Assembly (NCBI RefSeq): GCF_002953195.1
Contig: NZ_CP026377.1
Coordinates: forward strand, 3,596,001 to 3,660,000
Length of the DNA stretch: 64,000 nt
Direction of reading: 5' to 3'
DNA from: Mixta gaviniae
GTDB taxonomy: Bacteria; Pseudomonadota; Gammaproteobacteria; Enterobacterales; Enterobacteriaceae
Below the pieces are notes generated by a model. The model ran no database searches. It worked only from the letters and a program-made list of their open reading frames with translations, and was not told the origin of the DNA. Both the position numbers and the translations under genes were made by a program. Every line of letters starts with the position of its first letter. Position 1 is the first letter of the stretch. Positions 30,381 through 42,184 of the stretch are shown in pieces.

Positions 30381-32237
30381 TCAGAGAAAGATCTCTGCGT
30401 GCGGCGCGCTCAGGCGCTCCACCAGCCCGCTGCGGCGCTGGGTGCGCACCGCCACCGCACGGGCGAAAATCTGCCGGTCAGTGTAAAGCGTTAGCTGACG
30501 GCGCGCGCGCGTGATGGCGGTATAGACCAGCTCGCGCGTCAGTACCGGCAGATAGTGGTTCGGCAGCACCAGCGCGGTGTGATCGAACTCCGACCCCTGC
30601 GATTTATGCACCGTCATCGCCCAGGCGGTGTCGTGCGGCGGCAGACGGCTGGGCTGCACCGCCTTAATTGAACCGTCCGGCAGCGGGAAGAAAACCTTCA
30701 GCGCGCCGGTGGCGTCGTTCATCGCCACGCCGATATCGCCGTTAAACAGCCCGAGCGCGCTGTCGTTACGCGCAATCATCACCGGGCGGCCCATATACCA
30801 GCGGCTCTGCGCCAGCGGCCGGCGGATGCGCCGCTGCTTCAGCAGCAGACGCTCGATGCGCTCATTCAGCCCGGCAACGCCGAACGGCCCTTCGCGCAGC
30901 GCGCAGAGCAGACGGTAACGGGCGAAAGCGGCCAGCACCTCGTCCGGCGCAGCCTCGCGCTGCAGCAGCGTCAGATACTCTTCATAGCCCGCCACGCCCT
31001 GCTCCAGCAGCTGCTGATAATGCTCCGCGCTGCTCAGTTCGCTGCGGCAGATATCGTCGAACCCGGCGCGGAACACCTTCTCCGCCGCCTGCACGTCGCC
31101 GGCGTTAACCGCCTGCGCCAGCTGGCCGATGCCGGATCGCGCGTCGAAACGGTAGCTTTTGCGCAGCAGGCAGATGCTATCGCGCACGTTGGGCATCCCC
31201 GCGCCGTCCGCGCCGTCCAGCTGGCAGCCGGTCAGCTGCTGCAGCTGCATGGCGCGTGCCACGCTGTAGCCCGCTTCGGCGCAGCGGCAGATATCGCCCA
31301 GCACCGCCCCCGCCTCCACCGAAGCGAGCTGATCGCGGTCGCCAAGAAAAATGACCCGCGCGTGCGGCGGCAGCGCGGCGATCAGGTTCGACATCATCGG
31401 CAGATCGACCATCGACGCCTCATCCACCACCAGCACGTCAAGGTGCAGCGGGTTGCCGGCATGATAACGCAGGCGCTGGCTGTTAGGCTGCGCGCCCAGC
31501 AACCGGTGCAGCGTGGTCGCCTCTTCCGGAAACGCGTCGCGTTCCGCCTCGCTCAGCGGCAGCGCCTGCAGCGCCTTACCCAGCGACTCGGTCAGCCGCG
31601 CGGCCGCCTTACCGGTCGGCGCCGCCAGCCGGATGCGCATCTTCTGGTGCGACAGGCGGATCAGCGCCGCCAGCAGCCTGGCGACGGTAGTGGTTTTGCC
31701 GGTGCCTGGCCCGCCGGAGATCACCGAGATATGACGGGTAATGGCGACGGCGGCGGCAATTTTCTGCCAGTCGTCGGGACGATCGCCGAACAGCGCGTTT
31801 AGCACGCGCTGCAGATCGGCATCGTCAAAAGCGGGCGCGGGCTGCTCGGCGGCGATAAAGCGCGCCACGCTGCCTTCGCCGCGCCACATACGGTGCAGAT
31901 AGAGACGCTGTTGCGCCACCACCAGCGGCGTCGGCTTCGAGCCGTCACTGACCGCATGGCTCTGCATCAGCAAATGCTGCCAGTCCGCCGGCTGCCCTGC
32001 CGCCTGCCAAATCTCCGCCGCCAGCTCCGGTTGACGGCCGTCAAACAGCTCTCCGTCGCGGAAGTGGTCGAGCGGCAGGCAGACATGCCCCTCGCCCGCT
32101 TCCGCGCTGACGCAGGCCGCCGCCAGCATCAGCGCCGGTTGCGTATCGTCCGCCAGCATATGGGCGAACTGCACATCCAGCGGCCGTATCAGACGTTTTT
32201 CCACCGCTTCGCGCAGCAACGCGCTCATTTTTCTCAT
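30381..32237 (-). CDS. recD: Exodeoxyribonuclease V subunit RecD
   Basis: 5'-3' SF1B helicase subunit of RecBCD. It has 618 residues (E. coli 608). Walker A is [17 protein letters not shown], then [33 protein letters not shown] (Walker B) and [19 protein letters not shown]. The C-terminal motifs are [18 protein letters not shown] and [14 protein letters not shown]. Its ATG overlaps the recB TGA as ATGA, so translation is coupled. It converges on argA across a shared terminator. Confidence 0.96.
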   Translation of the reverse strand: MRKMSALLREAVEKRLIRPLDVQFAHMLADDTQPALMLAAACVSAEAGEGHVCLPLDHFRDGELFDGRQPELAAEIWQAAGQPADWQHLLMQSHAVSDGSKPTPLVVAQQRLYLHRMWRGEGSVARFIAAEQPAPAFDDADLQRVLNALFGDRPDDWQKIAAAVAITRHISVISGGPGTGKTTTVARLLAALIRLSHQKMRIRLAAPTGKAAARLTESLGKALQALPLSEAERDAFPEEATTLHRLLGAQPNSQRLRYHAGNPLHLDVLVVDEASMVDLPMMSNLIAALPPHARVIFLGDRDQLASVEAGAVLGDICRCAEAGYSVARAMQLQQLTGCQLDGADGAGMPNVRDSICLLRKSYRFDARSGIGQLAQAVNAGDVQAAEKVFRAGFDDICRSELSSAEHYQQLLEQGVAGYEEYLTLLQREAAPDEVLAAFARYRLLCALREGPFGVAGLNERIERLLLKQRRIRRPLAQSRWYMGRPVMIARNDSALGLFNGDIGVAMNDATGALKVFFPLPDGSIKAVQPSRLPPHDTAWAMTVHKSQGSEFDHTALVLPNHYLPVLTRELVYTAITRARRQLTLYTDRQIFARAVAVRTQRRSGLVERLSAPHAEIFL

Positions 32238-35200
32238 TTCGATTCCACCTGGTCTCCGGTAAACAGGCTATCCAGCGCCCTGACAAAATCGATAGGGGGA
32301 CGGTGATAAAACACGCCGTTTTCGCTGGCGCTGCCGTCCATCCCACGTAAAAACAGATAGAACACGCCGCCGAAGTGACGCTCATAATCGTAGTCCGCTA
32401 CACGATGACGCAAATAGCGATGCAGCGCCAGCGTATAGAGCTGATACTGCAGATCGTAACGGTGGCCGATCATCGCCTCCGCCATCGCCTGCGGCGTATA
32501 GGCGCTGCTCTCTTCGCCCAGCCAGTTCGATTTGTAATCCAGCAGATAATATTTGCCCTGCCAGCAGAAAACCAGGTCGATAAAGCCTTTGAGCATGCCG
32601 CGCACCTGCTGGAAATTCAGCTCCGGCGCGCGCGCTGAGAGCGGGTCGTGCTGGCGCATCACCGCATCGAGCGCCGGCGCGGTCAGCAGCTGATGCATCG
32701 GCAGCCAGAACTCCAGCTCCACCAGATAGTGCCCCGGCGTCAGCTGCGCCAGGCTCACCCCATTCTGGTGCAGCGGCGTCTGCAGCACGCGCTGGATCCA
32801 GTCGGCGAGCATCGGCAACCACTGCTCGCCGAAGCCCGCCAGCTGCAGCTGTTCCGCCAGCCACGCCTCATCCGGCGGCTGGCTAAAATCGAGCGTTTCA
32901 AACAGGCCGTGCAGGAAGGTGCCTGGCGACGCGCCGCGCGGGAAGGCGTGCGGCGTCAACGCGGGCGCAACGACCTCCGCCGTTTCACCGGCGGCGTCGA
33001 TATCGAAGCGCGGAGCCAGATCGAGCGCCACCGACGGCCCGTGTTGCTGCAGGCCGGAATAGCTGGTGACGCGCCAGTGATCCTGCAACGGACGGGAGAT
33101 CGCCGGGCTTGCCAGTTCCGGCATCTGTTCGCCTTCCGGCTGCCAGCGCCCTTCCGCCGCCGCTTCCGGCATGGTCACCGCTACCGCCTCGTTGCTCAGG
33201 GCATGCAGCGCTTCATGCAGACCGCTGGCATTCATCGCCTCGCCGCGCTGGATCAGGTAGCCGACCGCACTTTTATGCAGGTCGCTGTTGCCCTCTTTCT
33301 TGCGGTTGCCCTTGATCAAGGGCGCGATGCCGATGCTGCAGTGGTAGACAGAACGGGTCAGAGCGACATAAAGCAGACGCAAATCCTCCGCCAGCCGCTC
33401 CTGCTCTGCCAGCGCCAGGCTCTCCTCGTCGTCGCTGAGATCCAGCAGCGCCTGAAAGGTTTGCCGATCGTGATAAAGCCCCTGCGCCGCCTCACGGTAG
33501 TTCGCCGCGAATGGCAGCCATACCAGCGGATACTCCAGCCCTTTTGATTTATGGATGGTAACGATCTGTACCAGATGACGATCGCTCTCCAGACGCAGCT
33601 GCTGGCTGGCGGCCTGATGATTGGGCTGCGCCACCTGCTGCGCCAGCCAGCGCACCAGCGCATGTTCGCTGTCGAGCTGCGCGGCCGCCTCCTGCAACAG
33701 TTCGCCGAGATGCAGCAGATCGGTCAGCCGTCGTTCGCCGCTTTCCGAGGCCAGCAGGTTTTCGGCGATATGGCGCTGCTTCATCAGCTCACGCAGCATC
33801 GGCAGCACGCCGCGCTGCTGCCAGCGCTGGCGATAGGCGGCGAACTCATCCACCAGCGCGTCCCAGCGATCTTCATCCTGGCTCATGGCGTCGATGGTGG
33901 CGGCGTCCAGCCCGAGAATGCTGGTCGCCAGCGCGCTGCGCAGCGTGCGCTCCAGCTCCGGCGCCAGTACCGCCTGCAGCAGCCAGAGCAGCTCGCGCGC
34001 TTCCGGCGTGGTAAAGACACTGTCGCGGTTGGAAAGGTAGACCGAAGGAATATTCAGTGCGTTCAGCGCTTCGCGCATTACCGCCGCCTCGCTGCGGCTG
34101 CGCACCAGCACGGTAATGTCGGCGGCGCTGACCGGGCGCAGATCGCCCTTCTTGCCCACGCGCGCCTCGCCGCGCAGCCCGGCCTGCAGCCAGTGCAGGA
34201 TCTCCGCGGCGCACTGGTTCGCCATCCATTGCTGATACTCGCTTACCCCGACGCCCTCGCCGGACTGTAGCCAGAAGCGCAGCGCCGGCTGCGTCGTGCC
34301 GTCGAGATAAAAGGCGCGCGTTTCGTTAGGTGGCGCGGCGTTCACCTCGATAAAGGGGATTTGGCTGAAAAGAAAAGGATTCTCCAGCCGGGAGAAGAGC
34401 TGGTTAACGCTGGCGACCATGGCCGGCGACGAGCGCCAGTTAGTATCCAGCGTATAGTGGGCGCTGACTTCCCCACGGGCGCGCATATAGGTGAAAATAT
34501 CGGCGCCGCGAAAGGCGTAAATCGCCTGTTTGGGATCGCCGATCAGCAGCAGCGCGTTCTCCGGCTGGCCAACATAGAGGCGACGGAAAATACGGTACTG
34601 CTGCGGGTCGGTATCCTGGAACTCATCAATGAGCGCCACCGGATAGCGCGCGCGGATCGCCCCGGCGAGCATCTCGCCGCCGGGCTGATGCAGCGCCTCG
34701 TCGAGACGGCTGAGCAGATCGTCAAAGCCGAGCAGCGCGCGCAGCTTTTTCTCCCGACGCGTCGCCAGGCGAATCTCTTCCAGCGCGCGGGCGATCACCA
34801 GATCGCGCAGCGACAGCGGCTCGGCCAGGAAGGCGTCGACGGCGTCGAACAGCGCATGACGCGGCGGCTCGCCTTTTTTGGTTTTTTCCCGCAGCACGCT
34901 CTGGCGAAAGCGCGTCAGATCCTTCGGCACCGTATAGCCCTGCGTCTCTTCCGCTGCCCAGACCGCGATATTATCCAGCCAGTTAGGTAAGTGCTTGCTG
35001 CTGTAGCTGCGCTTATCTACGCCCGATTTTTCAATCAGCTCGCGCAGCTCAGGCGCGGCGGCGCGCCACTGCGCCTTCAGCGCCTCAATGCGCGCGACGA
35101 TTTTTTCATGGCGCTGCGCCAGCGTCTCTTCGCCGTCGGGCGCATATTTCAGCGCCGGCGACTCGCCATGCAGCCAGGGCGTCAGGGTAGAGAGCAGCTG

Positions 35201-35775
35201 CTCCGGCCCGGTCCACTCCTGGGCGATAACCTTTGCGATGGTCAGCGGCAGCGGATAGCAGTGGCGGCGCCAGAAGTCGGCGGCGGCCTGCCGGCGCAGC
35301 GCCGATTCATCTTCAATCAGCTGCTGATCAAACAGCATGCCGGACTCAAAGGCGTTGAGGTTAAGCATGCGCTGGCAGAAGCCATGGATGGTAAAGATCG
35401 CCGCCTCGTCCATCTGGCGTTCGGCCGCCAGCAGCAGCGCCGCGGCGTCGGTAGGATCCGGGATCTCCTGCAGCAGCGCCGTTAGCACCGGATTGCTGCT
35501 GCTGCCGCGCACGCAGGCCAGCCGCAGCTCATGGATGTTCTGCCGGATACGGCCGCGCAGCTCGGCAGTCGCCGCCTCGGTAAAGGTTACGACCAGAATC
35601 TCTTCCACCGACAGCGGCCGGTGGAAGGCGTGGCTCTGCCCGAGGCCGAGCAACAGCCTCAGATAGAGTATGCCGATGGTAAAGGTTTTGCCGGTTCCCG
35701 CTGACGCCTCGATAAGCCGCTCCCCTGGAGCGGCAAGGTTAGCGGATCGAGCCGCTGCGGATGGGTTTCACTCAT
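32234..35775 (-). pseudogene. recB: Exodeoxyribonuclease V subunit RecB, with an apparent 5' frameshift
   Basis: 3'-5' helicase and nuclease subunit of RecBCD. The start at 35775 is fixed by an ATGA overlap with the ptrA stop, and the first 17 codons (MSETHPQRLDPLTLPLQ) match E. coli. The frame then breaks in a run of four G (35725-35722 on the minus strand). One extra G would restore GERLIEASAGTGKTFTI, the Walker A region. The rest is open from about 35718 to 32234 and intact: VVTFTEAATAELRGRIR, IDEFQDTDPQQYRIF, TIHKSKGLEYPLVWLPF and the nuclease motif LLDYKSNWLG. Repaired, it is about 1180 residues, exactly the E. coli length. It is either a real one-base deletion or a homopolymer sequencing error. 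Starting at the in-frame TTG at 35653 would lose Walker A. Confidence 0.85.
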
Positions 35776-38663
35776 TTTTTCTCGCTTGTCACCGGCAGCG
35801 ACTGCTGCAGGCTGCTGACGTTCGGCCAGGTTTTCCATCCCTGCGGCGATGCGTAGTCAGCTTTGCCATGCTGGCCGCCAGAAATCTGCGACAGCATAGC
35901 CATACCCTGTTTAGCAATCACCGCCCGGTGGTAATAGTCTGCCAGGCTTTGCGGCGTCAGCGTTTTAATTTGTTCAATGACCTTGTCACGCGTATCAAAG
36001 GCGTAGTTTTCCCGGTCGAAGTCTTTGCTGTAGCGCCCCGCCTCTTCATCCAGCGTTTGCGGACGCTGCTGCAGCTCATTGATCAGCGCTGCCTGATACT
36101 GGGCGAAATCCTGCTGGCTCATGGCGCGCAGGCGGCGCTCCGCCTCCGGATAAAAGGCTTCGTAGCGCTTCAGCAGCAGCGCCGGCTGCTTGCTGTTACT
36201 TTGCAGCAGAAAGCCAATGCCCCACTGACGACCAACCGGGATCTGGAAGGTGAACACGGCGTAGCCCAGCTGCTCCTGCGTGCGCAGTTGGTTATAGAAC
36301 CACGGCTGAATAATCTGGCTCAGCAGCACACTGTTGGCGATGCTCTGGTATTCGCTGTAGCCGGTCGGCACGTAAACCGCCGCCAGCGCCGAATCGCTAC
36401 TGCTGCCCGCCTTTTGCAGGTTGGCGCGCAATGGCTGTTCGATGGCGACATATTCGCTGTGCCACCAGCTTTCGCCCTGACAGTTCAGCTGCTGTTTCAC
36501 CGCGCGCGCCAGCGATTCTACCGCCTGCGGCGTCATATTGCCTACCACCAGCATCTCCGGCGTCGCCTGCTCCAGCATCATGCGGCGATAGTCGATCAAC
36601 TCCTGCAGCGTGATGGAGGCCAGCAGTTTACGCCGCTCGCTACGCTCGGTATAGGGCAGCTGCGACAGCATCTGCACCGGCTGGATCGCCTGCTCAAAGG
36701 CTTTGCCCTTATCCGCCGCGTCCAGACGCTCTTGATACCAGGATTTCGCCTGCGTCAGCAGATCTTCCGTCGGGGTGTAGCTGGCGTAGCCGTGCAGCAG
36801 CGTAGTCAGCAATTTAGGCAGATGCTGGGTAAAGCCGCTGGCGGAAATCGCTACGCCGTCGTTTTCGCTGGTGGAGAAGCTGATGCCGCCCACCGACGCC
36901 TGCGAGCTAAGCTCGTCCAGCGCCACGCCCGCCAGATAATCGTTCAGGGCGAACAGCACCTGATTACGCGCGCTGTTCATCGCCGCCTTGTTGCGCAGCG
37001 CCAGCATAATATTGGCCTTCGGCTCGCTGGCGTAGTAGCGGCTCGGCATATAAAAGACGCGCAGGCCCGGCTCGTTCACCAGCTGCTGCGGATGGGTTAG
37101 CGATTTATCCGGCGTCGGGATCAGGCTGAAATCGTCGGGAATATAGGGATTCAGCGTCGGCAGCGCCAGCGCGATGCCCGCCGCGCTCTGCTGCCAGCGT
37201 GTAAACAGATCGGCGCCGATCTTATCTACCTGATAAGGCGCATCGACGAAGTAAGCGGTTTTGTTATGCGGCTCGTCCGGGCTGATATACCAGATACGGG
37301 CATTCTGCGGCGTCATGCTGTCAAGACGCGCGCGGATCTCCGCCGGATCGTAGCGATCGGCGAGATAGGGGGCATCCAGCGTATGCGCTACCGGCACGCG
37401 CAGCATGGTATCCACCAGCCATTCGATATAATCCATATCACGCGTGATCGAGGGGTAGCGGTAATCCAGATTCAGCACGTGGGCCATTTCATCAAAATAG
37501 CGCTTGTCGATGCCCTTCTGGCGCAGCATATCGAGGTAGCTGAAGATGGCCGCCACCACCCGATCGCGCTGGGCCAGGCCTTTGTCCGTCAGCGACACAT
37601 TGATGGCGAAGATGCCGCCGTTACGCACGATCATCGGATCGGCGCCTGCATCGATAGAGTCGGCCAGCCCCTGGCTTTGCAGCCAGTCGGAGAGCGTATC
37701 TTTGCTGCGGTTGCCGATCAGGTAGCCGATCAGGGTGTCGGTTTTGCTGCGGAAGCGGTCGCTATTGTTATCGATGCGGAATTCGACGCGCAGCTGCTTA
37801 CGCGGCTGCGCCGGCACGTAGTGGATGATGATCCCTTTCTGCTGGTCGGTTACCACCGGCACGTTGATCGCCGGCACGCTGGCCTCGCGGTTTTGCACGC
37901 GGCCGAAGGTCTGTGCCGCGATGGCCGCCAGCTCAGGCAGCGGCTTGTTGCTATAGATTACCGCCTTCATCAGGTTGGCGGAGTAGTGCTGCTGATAAAA
38001 TGCGCGCAGCGCATCGTGCAGCTTGCTGCCCGGCTTGTCGCGCAGCGTTTCCAGGTTGCCGCCGGAGAAACGCGCGGCCGGATGGGCCGGGTTCAGCGTT
38101 TCGGCCCCCACCTGCGCCATACGGTGTCCGTCGCGCGAGCGTGCCATGGTCATCTCGGCGTTGACCGCATGCCGTTCGCGGTCGGCGTTGCCCGCATCAA
38201 GCAGCGGCTCCGCTATCGCGTCCGCCAGCCGATCGACCGCCGGCGCCAGCGCATCGTTTTCCACTTCCAGATAGTAGGCGGTGCGGTAGGACGCAGTGCT
38301 GGCGTTATGGCTGCCGCCGTGCTTTTTCAGGAACTCGGCCAGATTGTCAGGCTGCGGATAGCGCTTCGACCCCATCAGCACCATATGCTCAAGGTAGTGC
38401 GCCAGCCCCAACTGCTGATTCGGATCGTCCAGCGAGCCAATCGGCAGGGTCAGCGCCGCCAGCGATTTTGTCGCCTGCGGGTCAGAAACCAGTAAGACCG
38501 TCATGGCGTTATCCAGGCGGATAGCCTGATACTGACGGGGATCTTTATCGCTTTTATTGATGGTCTGGTCGATAGGCTGCCAGCCCTGCTCCGCGCGAGC
38601 GGCCTGACCAAAAACGGTGAAAATCAGTAATAAACTGGCTGTCCAGACAGCGTACTTTCGCAT
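35772..38663 (-). CDS. ptrA: Protease III (pitrilysin)
   Basis: Periplasmic M16 zinc metallopeptidase acting on small peptides. It has 963 residues (E. coli 962) from the ATG at 38663, which has AAGGGG 5 nt upstream; upstream in-frame sequence has no homology. The signal peptide runs to about AARAEQG. The inverted zinc motif HYLEHMVLMG is followed by the Glu ligand near AEMTMARSRDG. The protein continues through four M16-type domains. It is the first gene of ptrA-recB-recD, and its stop overlaps the recB start. Confidence 0.96.
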   Translation of the reverse strand: MRKYAVWTASLLLIFTVFGQAARAEQGWQPIDQTINKSDKDPRQYQAIRLDNAMTVLLVSDPQATKSLAALTLPIGSLDDPNQQLGLAHYLEHMVLMGSKRYPQPDNLAEFLKKHGGSHNASTASYRTAYYLEVENDALAPAVDRLADAIAEPLLDAGNADRERHAVNAEMTMARSRDGHRMAQVGAETLNPAHPAARFSGGNLETLRDKPGSKLHDALRAFYQQHYSANLMKAVIYSNKPLPELAAIAAQTFGRVQNREASVPAINVPVVTDQQKGIIIHYVPAQPRKQLRVEFRIDNNSDRFRSKTDTLIGYLIGNRSKDTLSDWLQSQGLADSIDAGADPMIVRNGGIFAINVSLTDKGLAQRDRVVAAIFSYLDMLRQKGIDKRYFDEMAHVLNLDYRYPSITRDMDYIEWLVDTMLRVPVAHTLDAPYLADRYDPAEIRARLDSMTPQNARIWYISPDEPHNKTAYFVDAPYQVDKIGADLFTRWQQSAAGIALALPTLNPYIPDDFSLIPTPDKSLTHPQQLVNEPGLRVFYMPSRYYASEPKANIMLALRNKAAMNSARNQVLFALNDYLAGVALDELSSQASVGGISFSTSENDGVAISASGFTQHLPKLLTTLLHGYASYTPTEDLLTQAKSWYQERLDAADKGKAFEQAIQPVQMLSQLPYTERSERRKLLASITLQELIDYRRMMLEQATPEMLVVGNMTPQAVESLARAVKQQLNCQGESWWHSEYVAIEQPLRANLQKAGSSSDSALAAVYVPTGYSEYQSIANSVLLSQIIQPWFYNQLRTQEQLGYAVFTFQIPVGRQWGIGFLLQSNSKQPALLLKRYEAFYPEAERRLRAMSQQDFAQYQAALINELQQRPQTLDEEAGRYSKDFDRENYAFDTRDKVIEQIKTLTPQSLADYYHRAVIAKQGMAMLSQISGGQHGKADYASPQGWKTWPNVSSLQQSLPVTSEKK

Positions 38664-38794
38664 GCATACCCCTTGAGTTTTATCCTTTCCTTTTCCAACG
38701 CTGTGTCCGCTGGCCAAAGCAACTGGCGAAAATTAACAGATCATGTGGCGATATTACCGGCATACGGCCCTTTTCCCTGGGCCGATGCCCGACG

Positions 38795-41700
38795 TTACGC
38801 TTCGTCCTTTTGCGTATCGTCGCGGTTAAAGCGCAGCAGCGGCAGCAGCCACTGCTCGGCGGCAGCGCAGATGATGTCGAGGTGCGTCGCCTCCAGCGTG
38901 CGGAACAGCCGCTGCAGATAGGGATCGCTCCCTTCCCCCTCCAGCTGGTAGTTCCCCTGCCAGGCCGTCAGCAGCTTCGCGCGCGCTTTCGCCTGGGTCG
39001 CCTCATCCATCAGCATGATATCGTTTTTGGCATCGTAGCTCGCCTCCAGCCAGGCGCCGCCGGTTTTCGGCAGCAGCAACAGCGGCGAGCAGATGCCGTC
39101 ACGATAGCCTTCAACATAGCGGGTAAGCCAGCTTTGCGCCTGCGCCGGGTCGATGGCGTCGAAGCACCAGCGGCTCTCTTTGCGCCCCAGCATGCGGCTC
39201 TGCCCCTGGCCGCCCATGGCGCACCAGGCGAGATGCTCCAGCCAGAGCGCCAGGCCGTCGGTAAAGTTCAGCACCCCCGGACGCCAGCGCAGCAGCCCGC
39301 TCTCTTGCACCTGCGGCAGCCAGCCGTTGAGCCTGACGCCGGCAATCGTCAGATCGATCTCCAGGCTGCGGCTCTCGGCGCGCAGCTCCCTGACCTGCTC
39401 CGCCAGCGGCGCCATCTCCTCCTGCTGCGTTTGCCAGAACAGCTCGCCGAAGGCGCCGTAAGGCAGCACGCCTGCCGCGCGATGGTGATGGAACAGCCGC
39501 TGGGTGTCCTCTTCGTCAATCAGCGCGTTCAGCAGCTGCGCGTTGATCTGATAACGGTCGAGCGCATCCAGTACGAAAGGCTCCGCATCCGGCAACTCTG
39601 TCTGCTCCAGCGCGAAGCTGACGCCGAGACGCAGGGTGAAAAAGGCGCGTACCGGATGACGCCAGAAGCGCAGCAGCTGTTCAAAGCTCAGTTCGTTAAG
39701 CGCCAGCGGCGGCAGCGGTTGCATAAACGGCGGATGCGGCTCGCCGCTGCCGCGCGCCGCCGGCAGCCACTCATGGGCGAAGCTGCGGTATTCCGACTGC
39801 GGCGCGAAGTTTTGCGGATCGAAGGGCATCCGGCTGTGCAGACAGTGCAGATGATCCAGCACGCGCCGCGCGCTGCTGTCGACATCCAGCGCTTCGTCGC
39901 CGGGCAGATGAAAACTCTGCGCGATGTAATCCACCAGTTCAGTGACCAGCACCGAAGGATATCGTTCCGTATTGTCCTGAATTGAGCGGCCGATATAGCT
40001 GATATAGAGGCGCTGCTGTGCCGACAGCAGCGCTTCGAGAAACAGGAAACGGTCATCGTCGCGGCGGCTGCGGTCCCCTTTTTGCGGCTGCTGCGCCATC
40101 AGGTCGAAGCCCAGCGGCGGCAGCGTGCGCGGGTAAACGCCGTCGTTCATGCCCAGCAGGCAGACCACGCGGAACGGCACCGAGCGCATCGGCATCAGGG
40201 TGCAGAAGTTGACCGGCCCCGCCAGAAAGCGCTGGCTGATACGCTGCTGATCGAGACGGGCGGCCAGTTCATCGCGCAGCAGCGCCGCCGGCACAGCGTC
40301 GTCGTAGCGCGCCTGCAGGCCGTAGGCCATTACCTGCTGCCACTGCTCTTCAATCAGCATCAGCGCGGCGTCGGTATTCACGTCGGCAGCGAAAAACGCC
40401 TGCAGCATCTCGCGGCAGAGCGGCTGCCAGTCGTTGAGCGCGCGCGGGCGCGCCAGTATCTGACGCCAGTGGTTAAGCTGCATCAGCAGCTCCGCCAGGT
40501 TGCCGGCCAGCTCGGCGATCAGGCCGCTGGACTCATCGTAAGGCAGGATGCCGTCCCAGTGGCCATGCTCGCTCTCCATCGCATAGCCAAGCAGCATACG
40601 GGTGATGCCGAAACGCCAGGTGTGCTGCCCGGTTGGCGGCAGCTCCAGCTCGCGCACGTTGTCATCATCCAGCCCCCAGCGAATGCCCGATTCTTCCACC
40701 CACAGCCGCAGGCGACGCAGCCCCTCTTCATCGATGGCGAAGCGGGCCGCCAGCGCCGGCACTTCCAGCAGCGCCAGCACCTCTTCGCAGGCGAAGCGGC
40801 TCTCCGGCAGGCCCAGCAGGTTAATAAAGGCCATAATCGCCGGATGGGCAAAGCTGGCGCGCCGATCTGAAATGGCGAAAGGCAGATAACGTTCCGCCGG
40901 CGCGTTGCCGAACACCGCCTGAATATAGGGGGTGTAGGCGTCGATATCGGCCACCATGACGATAATATCGCGCGGCGTCAGCGATGCATCCGCCTCCATC
41001 ATCGCCAGCAGCTGATCCTGCAGCACCTCCACTTCGCGCTGCGGGCTGTGGCAGACATGCACCACCACCGAACGATCCTGCGGATCGAGCGGCCGTTTTT
41101 TATGGCTGCTGTTCAGCTCCTCGGCGCTAAGGCCGATCACCGCGTTGTCCTCCAGCTCCAGCAGATCGTGCTGCATCGCCTGCAGCAGCGTATCGTCCGG
41201 CACCTCGACAAAGGCATCGATTTCGCGCGCCTCCATCTGCGCCAACAGATAGAGGTTGTCGCGTCCCAGCTTGCCCCAGGAGGCGAGCAGCGGATTGGTC
41301 AGCTGCTGTTCGCCCTCGGCGTTAAACAGCGCGGAGGCCTCTTCCGGATCGCGGAACAGCGCGATCTCCTGCTGCTGCTGATGGTGACGGCGGCGGCGGC
41401 TCTGCAGCTTCGCCAGAAAGGCGTAGTCCTGAATATCGCCCCAGTAGTGGCGGCAAGGGTTGGTGAACAGCAGATGAATATCGATATGCTTGCCCAACGC
41501 CTGCAGCGCCTGCAGATAGACCGGCGGCAGCGCCGAGATACCGCAGATAAAGACGCGATCGGGCAGCCCGGCCGGGCGCACGTCGCTGCTTTCCAGCTTC
41601 TGGATAAAGCGGGCATAGAGGTTGGCGCGGTGCCACTCCGGCTGGCCCAGCTCGCGCGTATATTCCACCAGCCTCGCCCAGAGCGGCGCCTGCCACTGCT

Positions 41701-42184
41701 GCGCTTCGCCCAGGCCGTCGAGGGTTTTGCCCTGCTGCCAGCTGTTGAGCCATTCAGGACGGTAAACCAGATACTGGTCATAAAGATCGGCGACGCGCGA
41801 GGCGAGCTGGAACAGCTTGCGCTTATCGTCGTCGTCGTTGAGATAGTGCTGCAGCGGGCGAAACGCCTCTTCGCGCAGCAGATTCGGCAGCAGCGTCATC
41901 AGTTTCCAGCTCATGCTGGATTTGTTAAAAGCGCTCTCTTTGGGAATGCCGGGCAGCACGCGCACAAACATATCCCAGATAAAGGTGGCGGGCAGTGGAA
42001 AAGCGATATTGGCGGCGATGCCGAACTGCTGCGCCAGCTGCATCTGCAGCCACTGCGCCATGCCGGGGCTTTGCACCAGCACCACTTCAGACTGGAAAGG
42101 ATCGCGTAACGGTTCGTTTTCAATCAGATACGCCGCCAGCGACTTCAGAATATCGAGCTGGTTGGAGTGATAAACCGTAAACAT
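38795..42184 (-). CDS. recC: Exodeoxyribonuclease V subunit RecC
   Basis: Scaffold subunit of RecBCD with an inactivated helicase/nuclease fold that reads the Chi sequence in the unwinding strand. It has 1129 residues (E. coli 1122). It begins MFTVYHSNQLDILKSLAAYL. Other conserved stretches are VQSPGMAQWLQMQLAQQFG, FPLPATFIWDMFVRVLPGIP, MPMRSVPFRVVCLLGMNDGV and YPRTLPPLGFDLMAQQP. It has its own transcript upstream of ptrA (131-bp gap) and downstream of the ppd genes. Confidence 0.96.
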   Translation of the reverse strand: MFTVYHSNQLDILKSLAAYLIENEPLRDPFQSEVVLVQSPGMAQWLQMQLAQQFGIAANIAFPLPATFIWDMFVRVLPGIPKESAFNKSSMSWKLMTLLPNLLREEAFRPLQHYLNDDDDKRKLFQLASRVADLYDQYLVYRPEWLNSWQQGKTLDGLGEAQQWQAPLWARLVEYTRELGQPEWHRANLYARFIQKLESSDVRPAGLPDRVFICGISALPPVYLQALQALGKHIDIHLLFTNPCRHYWGDIQDYAFLAKLQSRRRRHHQQQQEIALFRDPEEASALFNAEGEQQLTNPLLASWGKLGRDNLYLLAQMEAREIDAFVEVPDDTLLQAMQHDLLELEDNAVIGLSAEELNSSHKKRPLDPQDRSVVVHVCHSPQREVEVLQDQLLAMMEADASLTPRDIIVMVADIDAYTPYIQAVFGNAPAERYLPFAISDRRASFAHPAIMAFINLLGLPESRFACEEVLALLEVPALAARFAIDEEGLRRLRLWVEESGIRWGLDDDNVRELELPPTGQHTWRFGITRMLLGYAMESEHGHWDGILPYDESSGLIAELAGNLAELLMQLNHWRQILARPRALNDWQPLCREMLQAFFAADVNTDAALMLIEEQWQQVMAYGLQARYDDAVPAALLRDELAARLDQQRISQRFLAGPVNFCTLMPMRSVPFRVVCLLGMNDGVYPRTLPPLGFDLMAQQPQKGDRSRRDDDRFLFLEALLSAQQRLYISYIGRSIQDNTERYPSVLVTELVDYIAQSFHLPGDEALDVDSSARRVLDHLHCLHSRMPFDPQNFAPQSEYRSFAHEWLPAARGSGEPHPPFMQPLPPLALNELSFEQLLRFWRHPVRAFFTLRLGVSFALEQTELPDAEPFVLDALDRYQINAQLLNALIDEEDTQRLFHHHRAAGVLPYGAFGELFWQTQQEEMAPLAEQVRELRAESRSLEIDLTIAGVRLNGWLPQVQESGLLRWRPGVLNFTDGLALWLEHLAWCAMGGQGQSRMLGRKESRWCFDAIDPAQAQSWLTRYVEGYRDGICSPLLLLPKTGGAWLEASYDAKNDIMLMDEATQAKARAKLLTAWQGNYQLEGEGSDPYLQRLFRTLEATHLDIICAAAEQWLLPLLRFNRDDTQKDEA

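Noticed and set aside
32234..35653. recB as a shorter protein starting at the TTG at 35653
   Set aside because: It would lack Walker A and the conserved first 40 residues, which are present upstream in a shifted frame; the ATGA overlap with ptrA fixes the true start.
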